This document shows, piece by piece, positions 16,201 through 24,559 of a stretch of DNA of 64,000 bases (position 1 is the stretch's first letter; every line of letters starts with the position of its first letter). A program made the translations under genes and the position numbers. The notes under the pieces are model-generated. The model did not search any database, was not told where the DNA came from, and saw only the letters and a program-made list of their open reading frames with translations. The stretch comes from Cellulomonas sp. NTE-D12 (GTDB lineage Bacteria > Actinomycetota > Actinomycetes > Actinomycetales > Cellulomonadaceae): NCBI RefSeq assembly GCF_027923705.1, contig NZ_AP026442.1, positions 3,534,001 through 3,598,000 of the forward strand, given 5' to 3'.

Positions 16201-17811
16201 GTGGTCAGCACCGAGTGGTGGCGCAACGCCACCGTGTACCAGGTCTACCCGCTGAGCTTCATGGACTCCGACGGGGACGGCACGGGGGACCTGCGCGGCA
16301 TCGTGCAGCGGCTCGACCACCTCGCCGGCAGGCCGGACAGCCTGGGTGTCGACGCGATCTGGCTGTCCCCGATCTACCGGTCGCCGATGGTGGACTTCGG
16401 CTACGACGTCGCCGACCACTGCGACGTCGACCCGCGGTTCGGCACGCTCGCGGACGCCGAGCACCTGGTCGAGGAGGCGCACCGGCGCGGGTTGCGCGTG
16501 CTGCTGGACTACGTGCCGAACCACACGTCGGACCAGCACCCCTGGTTCGAGCAGGCGCGCAGCTCCCGCGACGACCCCTACCGGGACTTCTACGTCTGGC
16601 GGGACCCGGCTCCGGACGGTGGCCCGCCGACCAACTGGCTGTCCGCCTTCGCACGAGTCGGCCCCGCGTGGACCCTCGACCCGACCACCGGTCAGTACTA
16701 CCTGCACTCGTACACCGCCGAGCAGCCGGACCTCGACTGGCGCAACCCCGCCGTGCGGGAGGCGATGCACCAGGTGCTCCGGTTCTGGCTGGACCGGGGG
16801 GTGGACGGCTTCCGCATCGACGCCCCGCACCGGCTCGGCAAGGACGCCATGCTGCGGGACAACCCGTCGGACGTCGCCCACCTGCGGATCGCGACGCAGC
16901 TGGACGACCGGCAGCACCGCAGCATGGGCGACCCCTATGTGCACGACGTGCTGCGCGGCATCCGGGCGGTGGCCGACGAGTACCCCGGGACCGTGCTGGT
17001 CGGCGAGGTCGGCGTGCACCACCCCGGGCGGCGGCTGGCGTACCACGGCAGCGGTGACGAGCTGCCGCTGGTGTTCGACTTCGGGTTCTGGAGCAACCCG
17101 TGGAGCGCGGACGCGTTCCGTGCGGGCGGCGAGCAGATGGCGGACGTGCTGGCGGTGGGCGGCTGGCCGACGCATGCGCTGTCGAACCACGACATCCCCC
17201 GGCACGCCACCCGGTACGCGCTGCGGCACCAGGACCCGTCGCAGCCGGACCCCCGCACCCGCGTCGCCGCGGTGATGCTCGCCACGCTGCCGGGCGCCAC
17301 GTTCCTGTACTACGGCGAGGAGATCGGCATGACGGACGTGCCGGTTCCGGCCGAGCTCGCCACCGACCCCAACGGCCGCGACCCCCTGCGCACGCCGATG
17401 CAGTGGGACCTGACCGCTCCCGGTGCGGGCTTCACGACGGGCGTGCCGTGGCGGCCGGTGCCGCGGGGCGGCGTCGACGTGGCGACCCAGACGGGCGACC
17501 CCGGCTCGCTGCTGAGCCTGTACCGAGACCTGCTGCGGCTGCGTCGGACGCATCCGTGCCTGGTCGGCGGGGACTACGCGGCGCTCGACGCCGGTCCGGA
17601 CGTGTACGCCTACCGCCGGTCGGTCGAGGACGCGACGCTCGTCGTCCTGCTCGGCTTCGCCGACGCGCCCCGGCACGTGACCCTCGCCGGACCGGGCGCC
17701 GGCCGGGTGCTGATCGCCAGCCACGGGCCGACGCCCGGCACGCCGGTCGACCTGGCCGCCCTGGACCTCGACGCGAACCAGGCGCTGGTGGTGGAGCTCG
17801 ACGAGTCCTAG
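16201..17811 (+). CDS. GH13 alpha-glucosidase, second copy
   Basis: The 536-aa cytoplasmic enzyme has the full GH13 triad: D207 in FRIDAPH, E269 in VGEVGV and D331 in SNHDIP. It also has VYQVYPLSFMDSDGDGTGD and DYVPNHTS. It is only moderately similar to the GH13 enzyme at 7825; the DAPH rather than DVIN after the nucleophile suggests different specificity, perhaps an alpha-glucosidase of the maltose/trehalose type. GTG at 16201 is chosen by alignment of the N-terminus with its paralogue. Its stop shares CTAG with the convergent SDR gene. Confidence 0.9.
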   Translation: MVSTEWWRNATVYQVYPLSFMDSDGDGTGDLRGIVQRLDHLAGRPDSLGVDAIWLSPIYRSPMVDFGYDVADHCDVDPRFGTLADAEHLVEEAHRRGLRVLLDYVPNHTSDQHPWFEQARSSRDDPYRDFYVWRDPAPDGGPPTNWLSAFARVGPAWTLDPTTGQYYLHSYTAEQPDLDWRNPAVREAMHQVLRFWLDRGVDGFRIDAPHRLGKDAMLRDNPSDVAHLRIATQLDDRQHRSMGDPYVHDVLRGIRAVADEYPGTVLVGEVGVHHPGRRLAYHGSGDELPLVFDFGFWSNPWSADAFRAGGEQMADVLAVGGWPTHALSNHDIPRHATRYALRHQDPSQPDPRTRVAAVMLATLPGATFLYYGEEIGMTDVPVPAELATDPNGRDPLRTPMQWDLTAPGAGFTTGVPWRPVPRGGVDVATQTGDPGSLLSLYRDLLRLRRTHPCLVGGDYAALDAGPDVYAYRRSVEDATLVVLLGFADAPRHVTLAGPGAGRVLIASHGPTPGTPVDLAALDLDANQALVVELDES

Positions 17812-18575
17812 GCGGCCGCGTGCGGGTCGAGGCGGTTCAGGGTGGCCACCACCTGGTCGTAGTCGCCGCGGGCCTCGCCGTACCGGAGGAACTTCACGTT
17901 CTCCACCTGGATCTCGTGCGCGTCGGGGTTCGCCTCGACCAGCGCCATCACCTCGTCGACGAAGTCGTCCAGCGGCATGGCGAACTCGCTGCTCTCCTGG
18001 CCCGGCATCAGCTCGGTGCGCACCGCCGGCGGCTCCAGCTCCATCACCTGCACCGACGTGTCGGCCAGCTGCAGCCGCAGGCTCTCGCTGAGCAGGTGGA
18101 TCGCAGCCTTGGTCGCGTTGTAGCTGGGCGTCACGCGCAGCGGGGCGAAGGCAAGGCCGGAGGACACCGTCATGATCGTGGCGTCCGGACGCGAGGCGAG
18201 GTGCTCGACGAAGGCGGCGATCAGCCGGATGGGGCCGAGCAGGTTGGTGGTGACGGTCGCCTCGGCGCTGGCGAGGAACCCGGACGGGGTGTGCCAGTCC
18301 TCGACCCGCATGATCCCGGCCATGGTGATCAGCACGTTGAGGTCCGGGTGCCGCGCGAGCACCTGCGCCGCGGCCGCGGTGATGCTCGCCGGGTCGGTGG
18401 TGTCGATCGCGACGGTGTCGAGGCCGGGGTGCTCGGCGGCGATGGCCGCGAGCCGGTCGGTGCGACGGCCGCCGACGACGACGGTGTTGCCGCGGGCCTG
18501 GAGCCGGAGCGCCAGCGCCAGACCGATGCCGCTGGTCGCGCCGGGGATGAAGACGGTGTTTCCGCTGATCTGCAT
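17808..18575 (-). CDS. SDR oxidoreductase, DltE-like
   Basis: The 255-aa classical short-chain dehydrogenase has the cofactor loop GATSGIGLALA near residue 12, the LITMAG strand near 85, the catalytic serine in MTVSSGLAF near 138, and YNATKAA near 152. The C-terminal VMELEPPAVRTELMPGQ stretch resembles DltE-type reductases. The TAG stop overlaps the TAG of the convergent GH13 gene through a shared CTAG. It is divergent from the XRE regulator, so the pair probably forms a regulator-target unit. Confidence 0.88.
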   Translation of the reverse strand: MQISGNTVFIPGATSGIGLALALRLQARGNTVVVGGRRTDRLAAIAAEHPGLDTVAIDTTDPASITAAAAQVLARHPDLNVLITMAGIMRVEDWHTPSGFLASAEATVTTNLLGPIRLIAAFVEHLASRPDATIMTVSSGLAFAPLRVTPSYNATKAAIHLLSESLRLQLADTSVQVMELEPPAVRTELMPGQESSEFAMPLDDFVDEVMALVEANPDAHEIQVENVKFLRYGEARGDYDQVVATLNRLDPHAAA

Positions 18576-18676
18576 GCCGTCGAGTCTTCGTCGGCCGTCG
18601 CGGATGCTCCAGGGCAGGCTCGTCCAGGGACCGCGGATCCCTGGTTCGCGACCGGCTCGTGGCGCACCATGACGCG

Positions 18677-19537
18677 GTGGACCGTCCTGCCCTCGCCGAC
18701 TTCCTGCGCCGTCACCGCGAACAGCTGCAGCCGCAGGACGTCGGGCTGCCGGCGGGCCCCCGCCGTCGCGCCCCGGGCCTGCGCCGCGAGGAGGTCGCCC
18801 AGCTGGCGACCATGTCCACCGACTACTACACCCGCCTCGAGCAGCACCGCGGACCGCAGCCCAGCACCCAGATGCTGGCCGCGCTGGCCCGTGCGCTGCG
18901 CCTGACGGACGACGAGCGGGACTACCTGTACCGGGTCGCCGGCCACGCCGCGCCCGACCGGGACGCCGGCTCCGACCACGTGTCGCCCGGCATGCTGCGC
19001 GTGCTCGACCGCCTGACGGACTCACCGGCCCAGGTGCTCACGCCCCTGAACGAGACGCTGGTGCAGAACGACCTGGCGCGGGCGCTGTTCGGCGACCAGA
19101 CGTCGTTCACCGGCCTGGAGCGCAGCGGCATCTACAGGTGGTTCGCGCACCCGGACGACCGGGGCCTGTACCCGCCCGGGGCGCACGAGCGGCAGAGCCG
19201 GTCGATGGTGGCGTCCCTGCGAGTCGCCCACGGGATGGCGTCGACCCGGGAGCGCGCCGACCGGCTGGTGCGCGAGCTGACCCGGATCAGCCCCGAGTTC
19301 ACCGCCGTCTGGGCGCGGCACGAGGTCGGCCGGCGGTTCGAGGCCCACAAGGTGCTGCTGCACCCGGAGGTCGGAGCGATCGAGGTCGACTGCCAGGTGC
19401 TGTTCACGGAGGACGGCTCGCAGACCCTGCTGGTGCTGACCGCGGCGCCACGCAGCGAGGCGGAGGGCCGGTTGCGCCTGCTGTCCGTGCTGGGCACGCA
19501 GGCGTTCACGGCGGGCCCGCCGGTGGGTACGGCGTAG
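18677..19537 (+). CDS. XRE-family regulator with MmyB-like ligand domain
   Basis: The 286-aa product has an N-terminal HTH (LADFLRRHREQLQPQDVGLP, RRAPGLRREEVAQLA, STDYYTRLEQHRG; residues 4-65) and a C-terminal MmyB-like PAS-related domain that binds ligands in this family (GIYRWFAHPDDRGLYP, VGAIEVDCQVLF). The start GTG 18677 gives the usual family N-terminus. GTG 18659, six codons earlier, is an alternative. Divergence from the SDR gene about 100 bp away suggests control of that gene. Confidence 0.85.
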   Translation: MDRPALADFLRRHREQLQPQDVGLPAGPRRRAPGLRREEVAQLATMSTDYYTRLEQHRGPQPSTQMLAALARALRLTDDERDYLYRVAGHAAPDRDAGSDHVSPGMLRVLDRLTDSPAQVLTPLNETLVQNDLARALFGDQTSFTGLERSGIYRWFAHPDDRGLYPPGAHERQSRSMVASLRVAHGMASTRERADRLVRELTRISPEFTAVWARHEVGRRFEAHKVLLHPEVGAIEVDCQVLFTEDGSQTLLVLTAAPRSEAEGRLRLLSVLGTQAFTAGPPVGTA

Positions 19538-19615
19538 ACGCGACTGGGGCCCGTACCGCGCTCCTGTCAGGATGACCCCCGGGAAGCCCGACTCGAACCG
19601 AACGGATGTCACCTG

Positions 19616-20383
19616 ATGGGTCTGCTCGACGGCAAGAAGATCCTGGTCACCGGCGTGCTGACGCAGGGCTCGATCGCGTTCCACGTGGCACGCCTCGCGC
19701 AGGAGCAGGGTGCCGACGTGGTGCTCACCTCGTTCGGCCGGCAGTACAAGCTCACCGAGGTGATGGCCCGGCGGCTGCCCGTCGAGGCTCCGGTGGTGCA
19801 GCTCGACGTCACGTCGGACGAGGACCTGGCGGCGCTCGAGGGGCGGCTGCGCGAGCACACCGACCACCTGGACGGCGTCGTGCACTCGATCGGGTTCGCG
19901 CCGCAGTCGGTGCTCGGCGGCAACTTCCTCACCGGTCAGTGGGACGACGTCGCCACCGCGCTGCACGTCTCGGCCTACTCGCTCAAGGCGCTGGCGGTGG
20001 CGAGCCTGCCGCTGCTCGGCACCGGCGGCTCGATCGTCGGGCTGACGTTCGACGCGCAGTTCGCGTGGCCGGTCTACGACTGGATGGGCGTGGCCAAGGC
20101 CGCGTTCGAGTCGACCTCCCGCTACCTGGCCCGCGACCTCGGCCCGCGCGGCATCCGGTGCAACCTCGTCTCCGCCGGTCCGGTGCGGACGACGGCCGCC
20201 AAGTCGATCCAGGGCTTCGAGACGATCGAGGGCCGCTGGTCCGACCGCGCGCCGCTCGGCTGGGACATGACCGACCCGGTGCCGACCGCCCAGGCGGTCG
20301 CCGCGCTGCTGTCCGACTGGTTCCCGGCGACGACGGGCGAGATCGTGCACGTCGACGGCGGCGTGCACGCGATGGGCCAGTGA
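19616..20383 (+). CDS. fabI: Enoyl-[acyl-carrier-protein] reductase, NADH
   Basis: The 255-aa protein is FabI/InhA: MGLLDGKKILVTGVLTQGSIA at the N-terminus, SIGFAPQSVLGG near 100, and the catalytic Y154-x6-K161 pair in YDWMGVAK. It ends in DWFPATTGEIVHVDGGVHAMG. It reduces trans-2-enoyl-ACP in fatty-acid elongation. No fabG is adjacent, although fabG-fabI pairs are common in Actinobacteria. Its partner here is an NMO/FabK-fold flavoprotein 150 bp downstream. The Shine-Dalgarno sequence is weak. Confidence 0.95.
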   Translation: MGLLDGKKILVTGVLTQGSIAFHVARLAQEQGADVVLTSFGRQYKLTEVMARRLPVEAPVVQLDVTSDEDLAALEGRLREHTDHLDGVVHSIGFAPQSVLGGNFLTGQWDDVATALHVSAYSLKALAVASLPLLGTGGSIVGLTFDAQFAWPVYDWMGVAKAAFESTSRYLARDLGPRGIRCNLVSAGPVRTTAAKSIQGFETIEGRWSDRAPLGWDMTDPVPTAQAVAALLSDWFPATTGEIVHVDGGVHAMGQ

Positions 20384-20489
20384 CCGACCGTCGCCAGTGA
20401 CGCCGTCGCGAGAGCGACGAGGCCGACACCGTTCGTGAGACCGCCGGTCTCAGGACGAAGGTCACGCGCCATCGTTGCGACCCTCAACC

Positions 20490-20516
20490 TACGGTGACGT
20501 AACTTACGCCACCGTA
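20490..20516. promoter_or_regulatory. 27-bp palindromic operator upstream of the NMO gene
   Basis: The arms TACGGTGACGTAA and TTACGCCACCGTA flank a central C and pair with a single mismatch. The element ends 19 bp before the GTG start, so bound protein would block the promoter or initiation. Symmetry and size fit a TetR-family operator bound by two dimers. No tetR gene is adjacent. Confidence 0.75.
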
Positions 20517-20535
20517 ACCTGCGGAGAGGGTCCTC

Positions 20536-22038
20536 GTGACCGCCCAAGCCGATGTGCCCGTCTCCGCCGCCCTTCCGGGGCGACCCCCGCAGGCGTCAAC
20601 CGTGGGACCACTGCAGGGGCGACCCCTGCCGAGGGTGATCCAGGGCGGGATGGGCGTCGCGGTGTCCTCGTGGCAGATCGCCTCGTCCGTCGCCCGCGCC
20701 GGTCAGCTCGGCGTGGTCTCGGGCACGGCACTGGACCTGGTGCTGGCCCGGCGGCTGCAGGACGGGGACCCCGACGGTTCCGCACGCCGCGCACTCGCGG
20801 CCTTCCCCGTCCGCGCGGTGGCCGACCGCGTGCTGGCCCGGTACTTCCTGGCCGGCGGTCGCCTCCCCGGCACCCCGTACTCCCCGGTGCCTCGGCTGGC
20901 GGTGCGGCAGAGCCGGCCGGCGCAGGAGCTGGGCATCCTCGGCAGCTTCGTCGAGGTGTGGCTGGCCAAGGAGGGGCACGACGGGCTCGTCGGCATCAAC
21001 CTGCTCGAGAAGATCCAGATGGCCACGCCCACCGCGGTGTACGGCGCGATGCTCGCCGGTGTCGACCACGTGCTGATGGGCGCCGGCATCCCGCGGGACA
21101 TCCCGCACCTGCTGGACGAGCTGGCCGCGCACCATGCCGTCGACCTGCCGGTGGAGGTCTCGGGTGCCGCGGGCGGAGGGCACGCCGTGCACCTCGACCC
21201 GCACGCCCTGCTCGGCGCGGAGCTGCCGGCGGTTCGTCGTCCGGCGTTCCTGGCGATCGTCTCGGCGCACGCCCTGGCGTCGTACCTGGCCAAGGACGCG
21301 CACATCCGGCCCGACGGCTTCGTGGTCGAGGGGCCGCTCGCCGGTGGCCACAACGCGCCGCCGCGGGGTCAGCTGGTGCTCGACGAGGACGGTCAGCCGG
21401 TGTTCGGCCCGCGGGACCAGGCGGACGTGGCGAAGGTGGCCGCCGTCGGGCTGCCGTTCTGGCTGGCCGGCTCGCAGGGGACGCCGGAGGCCCTGGCCGC
21501 CGCACTGGCCGCCGGTGCCGCCGGCGTGCAGGTCGGCACCGTCTTCGCCCTGTGCGAAGAGACCGGACTGACCACAGCCCTGCGCGACGACCTGCTGACC
21601 CGCCTGCGCGCCGGCACCCTCACCGTCCGCACCGACCCCCTCGCCTCGCCGACCGGCTTCCCGTTCAAGGTGGCGCAGCTGCCGGGCACCCTCTCGGACC
21701 CGCCGGTGGTCGCGGCCCGCGAGCGCTTGTGCGACCTCGGCTACCTCCGCACGCCGTACCTGCGGGACAACGGCGCGGTGGGCTACCGCTGCAAGGCCGA
21801 GCCGGTGCACGTGTACGTCCGCAAGGGCGGCGCGGCGGAGGACACCGTCGGGCGCACCTGCCTGTGCAACGCGCTGACCGCGGACATCGGCCTGGGCCAG
21901 ACCCGTGCCGACGGCTACCAGGAGCCTGCGCTGGTCACCCTCGGGTCCGACCTCGACGGTGCCGCCCGTCTGGCCGCCGACCACCCCGGCACGTGGACCG
22001 CCCGGCAGGCCCTCGACTGGATCCTCGGCGCGGCCTGA
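20536..22038 (+). CDS. Nitronate monooxygenase-family flavoprotein
   Basis: The 500-aa FMN protein belongs to the 2-nitropropane dioxygenase/nitronate monooxygenase superfamily, which also contains the enoyl reductase FabK. It shows RVIQGGMGVAVSSWQIASSV near 38, VDHVLMGAGIP, the phosphate-loop-like VVEGPLAGGHNAP near 265, and GAAGVQVGTVFALCEETG near 330. It is longer than typical NMO (about 330 aa) because of a C-terminal extension with several cysteines (YRCKAEP, RTCLCNAL). GTG at 20536 has GGAGAGGG about 6 nt upstream. The palindrome at 20490 implies dedicated regulation. The substrate is unknown. Confidence 0.8.
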   Translation: MTAQADVPVSAALPGRPPQASTVGPLQGRPLPRVIQGGMGVAVSSWQIASSVARAGQLGVVSGTALDLVLARRLQDGDPDGSARRALAAFPVRAVADRVLARYFLAGGRLPGTPYSPVPRLAVRQSRPAQELGILGSFVEVWLAKEGHDGLVGINLLEKIQMATPTAVYGAMLAGVDHVLMGAGIPRDIPHLLDELAAHHAVDLPVEVSGAAGGGHAVHLDPHALLGAELPAVRRPAFLAIVSAHALASYLAKDAHIRPDGFVVEGPLAGGHNAPPRGQLVLDEDGQPVFGPRDQADVAKVAAVGLPFWLAGSQGTPEALAAALAAGAAGVQVGTVFALCEETGLTTALRDDLLTRLRAGTLTVRTDPLASPTGFPFKVAQLPGTLSDPPVVAARERLCDLGYLRTPYLRDNGAVGYRCKAEPVHVYVRKGGAAEDTVGRTCLCNALTADIGLGQTRADGYQEPALVTLGSDLDGAARLAADHPGTWTARQALDWILGAA

Positions 22039-22168
22039 GCCGGACGCGTCCGACGCTCACCACCCCACGCACCGCTCCCGGCCGACCATTCCCGCAGGCC
22101 CCGCCGACCATCCCTGCGCACGGCGTACGCTTCCCATAGTTGTCCCGACAATCTTGGAGCCGACCGTC

Positions 22169-22810
22169 ATGCCGTTCCCCGTGCAGCTCGAGCGCTCCGC
22201 CGTCCTGACGGGCGGTGCACCGGCGCCCGCCCCGCTGCTGCTCCTGCTGCACGGCTTCGGCTCCGACGAGCGCGACCTCCCCGGGCTCACCGCCCACCTG
22301 CCGGCGCGCCTCGGCTGGGCGTCCCTGCCCGGACCGTTCCCGGCGTCCCCCTACCCGGGCGCACCGGGCCGCGCCTGGTTCCCGATCACCACCCCCGGCA
22401 GCCCCGACCCCGCCCCTGTGCACGCCGCCACGGCCACGATCCTCGAGTGGCTGGACCAGACGGTGCCGGCGGACCGCCCGGTGGTGCCGCTCGGCTTCTC
22501 GCAGGGCGGCCTGATGGTGACGCAGCTGCTGCGGGCCCGTCCCGAGCGGTTCGCCGCCGGCGTGGTGCTGTCCGGCTTCGTCCTGGCCGGCGAGCAGCCG
22601 CACGACGACGAGCTCACGGCCGTGCCGGTGTTCTGGGGACGTGGCGACGCCGACGGGGTGATCGCCGCGGACGCCGTCGACCGCACCGACGCCTGGCTGC
22701 CGGCGCACACCAAGGCCACCGTGCGGGTGTACCCCGGCCTGCCGCACTCGGTCAGCGCCGCCGAGCTCGCCGACGTCGCCACCTTCCTCGAAGCGGCCCT
22801 CACCGCCTGA
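22169..22810 (+). CDS. Phospholipase/carboxylesterase-type alpha/beta hydrolase
   Basis: The 213-aa alpha/beta hydrolase has an oxyanion-hole region LLLLHGFGSDERD (about 24-37), the nucleophile elbow GFSQGG near 110, an aspartate in WGRGDADGV near 160, and a histidine in YPGLPHSVS near 190. It has the size and order of the YtpA/YpfH esterase group (abhydrolase_2). ATG at 22169 follows GGAGC. The natural ester is unknown. Confidence 0.85.
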   Translation: MPFPVQLERSAVLTGGAPAPAPLLLLLHGFGSDERDLPGLTAHLPARLGWASLPGPFPASPYPGAPGRAWFPITTPGSPDPAPVHAATATILEWLDQTVPADRPVVPLGFSQGGLMVTQLLRARPERFAAGVVLSGFVLAGEQPHDDELTAVPVFWGRGDADGVIAADAVDRTDAWLPAHTKATVRVYPGLPHSVSAAELADVATFLEAALTA

Positions 22811-22852
22811 CCTCGGCTCGCCCCGCCAAGCCCCCGACCTCCTTCTTCGCGT

Positions 22853-22884
22853 TGTACGCCCGGTGTACGTACACCAGGCGTACA
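22853..22884. repeat. Nested intergenic palindrome, copy 3
   Basis: TGTACGCCCGGTGTAC followed by GTACACCAGGCGTACA, with one dyad mismatch. It is preceded by CTCCTTCTTCGCG like copy 1. It starts 43 bp after the esterase stop, in a 285-bp spacer in which nothing else was recognised. Confidence 0.85.
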
Positions 22885-23095
22885 GCCGTCAGCTGCATCC
22901 CGTTCTCCCCGGGTCACGAGCACGCTCGCGCGTGCGACGACCACGCACGGCGACGAGACGACGGTCTCGAGGAGCGCTGTCCCCCGGGGCGGTAGCTGCC
23001 TGGACCCGAGCCGCCACTCCTCGTGCGCCCTCTCGCGCTGTAGACCTGTCACCGCACCCCCGACGGTGGGCGGTGGACGACGGCGGAGGGATGTC

Positions 23096-24526
23096 ATGGA
23101 CGCGTCGATCGAGGACGTCGACCTGCTGGTGGTCGGCGGCGGCAAGGCCGGCAAGTCGTTGGCGATGGACCGGGCCAAGGCCGGTTGGTCCGTGGTGATG
23201 GTCGAGCGGGACAAGATCGGCGGCACCTGCATCAACGTCGCCTGCATCCCCACCAAGTCGCTGGTCGGCTCGGCCCGCACGCTGCTGTCGGCGCGGCACG
23301 CGGCGGCGATGGGGATCGTGGTCGACGGCACCCCGCGGGTGGACCTGCCCCTGCTGCGGGCGCACGAGGAGGGCGTGGTGGGGGGCATGGTGGACGCCCA
23401 CGTGCACCTTTTCCACGACTCCGGGATGGACTTCGTGCTCGGCACGGCGCGGTTCGTCGGCGAGCGCACGGTGGAGATCAGCACCCGGCAGGGTGACGTC
23501 CGGCGGGTGCGCGGCCGCGACGTGGTGGTCAACACCGGCACCACGCCGGCGCTGCCGGACGTCCCGGGGCTCGCGGGGGCCAGCCCGTGGACGTCGGAGA
23601 CGATCCTCCAGCTCACCTCGATCCCGAGCCGGCTCGTCGTCCTGGGCGGCGGGTACATCGGGTGCGAGTTCGCCTCGATGTTCGCGATCTTCGGCTCCAC
23701 GGTGACGCTGCTGCAGGGTCCGGACCGGCTGCTGCCCCGCGAGGACCCGGACGTGTCCGACGAGGTCGCAACAGTGCTCCGGGCGCAGGGCGTGGACGTG
23801 CGGCTGGGCGTCCGGGCCGTGTCGGTGCGCCGCGAGTCGGTCGACGCCGGCCTGTGGCACGACGAGGCGTGGCACGCGGGCCAGGGTCACGACGAGGTGG
23901 TCGTCACCCTGTCCGACGGCTCGCACGTCCGCGGCGCGCAGCTGCTCGTCGCCACCGGACGCGCCCCCGTCACCGCCGACCTCGGCCTGGACGCCGCCGG
24001 TGTGCGGCTGACCGAGCGGGGGTTCGTCGAGGTGGACGACCACCTGCGGACCAGCGCGGACCACGTCTGGGCCGCCGGCGACGTGGCCGGCACGCCGCAG
24101 TTCACGCACGCCTCCTGGAACGACTTCCGCATCCTGCGCACCCTGCTGACCGGCGGCGACGCCACCACGGCCGGCCGGCTGATCCCCTACTCGGTGTTCA
24201 TCACCCCCGAGCTGGGCCGCGTCGGCCTGACCGAGACCGAGGCGCGCGCCCAGGGGTACGAGGTACGGGTGGCGCGGATCCCCGTCGCGGCGATCCCGCG
24301 CGCCAAGACGCTGCACGAGACGGTCGGCACCTGGAAGGCGGTGGTCGACGCGCACACGGACCAGATCCTCGGCGTGTCCCTACTGGGCGGGAACGCAGGT
24401 GAGGTCATCGCCGCGGTGCAGGTGGCGATGCTGGCGCACCTGCCCTACCAGCAGCTGCGGGACGCGGTGCTGACCCACCCGACCATGACGGAGGGGCTCA
24501 ACCTGCTGCTCGACGCGCTGGGCTGA
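23096..24526 (+). CDS. RclA-like pyridine nucleotide-disulfide oxidoreductase
   Basis: The 476-aa FAD protein has the GGGKAGKSLA dinucleotide loop and the redox-active pair C45-x4-C50 in GTCINVACIPTK. It also has the NAD(P)-binding GGGYIGCEFASMF (near 185), VWAAGDVAGTPQFTH, and a dimerisation domain with HPTMTEGL supplying the active-site histidine. The group includes RclA (copper/hypochlorite defence), mercuric reductase and dihydrolipoamide dehydrogenase. No N-terminal HMA domain or C-terminal Cys pair is present, so mercuric reductase is unlikely. The ATG at 23096 (not 23091, another frame) follows GGAGGG by 5 nt. Confidence 0.85.
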   Translation: MDASIEDVDLLVVGGGKAGKSLAMDRAKAGWSVVMVERDKIGGTCINVACIPTKSLVGSARTLLSARHAAAMGIVVDGTPRVDLPLLRAHEEGVVGGMVDAHVHLFHDSGMDFVLGTARFVGERTVEISTRQGDVRRVRGRDVVVNTGTTPALPDVPGLAGASPWTSETILQLTSIPSRLVVLGGGYIGCEFASMFAIFGSTVTLLQGPDRLLPREDPDVSDEVATVLRAQGVDVRLGVRAVSVRRESVDAGLWHDEAWHAGQGHDEVVVTLSDGSHVRGAQLLVATGRAPVTADLGLDAAGVRLTERGFVEVDDHLRTSADHVWAAGDVAGTPQFTHASWNDFRILRTLLTGGDATTAGRLIPYSVFITPELGRVGLTETEARAQGYEVRVARIPVAAIPRAKTLHETVGTWKAVVDAHTDQILGVSLLGGNAGEVIAAVQVAMLAHLPYQQLRDAVLTHPTMTEGLNLLLDALG

Positions 24527-24533
24527 CCGGCCG

Positions 24534-24559
24534 GGCTGACGCCGAACGTACCGTCAGCC
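24534..24559. terminator. Convergent-gene hairpin
   Basis: GGCTGACG and CGTCAGCC form an 8-bp stem with a 10-nt loop, extended by GACC/GGTC outside. The right arm contains the stop codon of the minus-strand gene (24554-24556). It is a candidate bidirectional terminator. Confidence 0.6.

Noticed and set aside
20404..20419. CGTCGC-GAGA-GCGACG hairpin after fabI as a terminator
   Set aside because: Only a 6-bp stem, no T-run; too weak to call.
23096..24526. Mercuric reductase
   Set aside because: No HMA domain, no C-terminal cysteine pair and no other mer genes.
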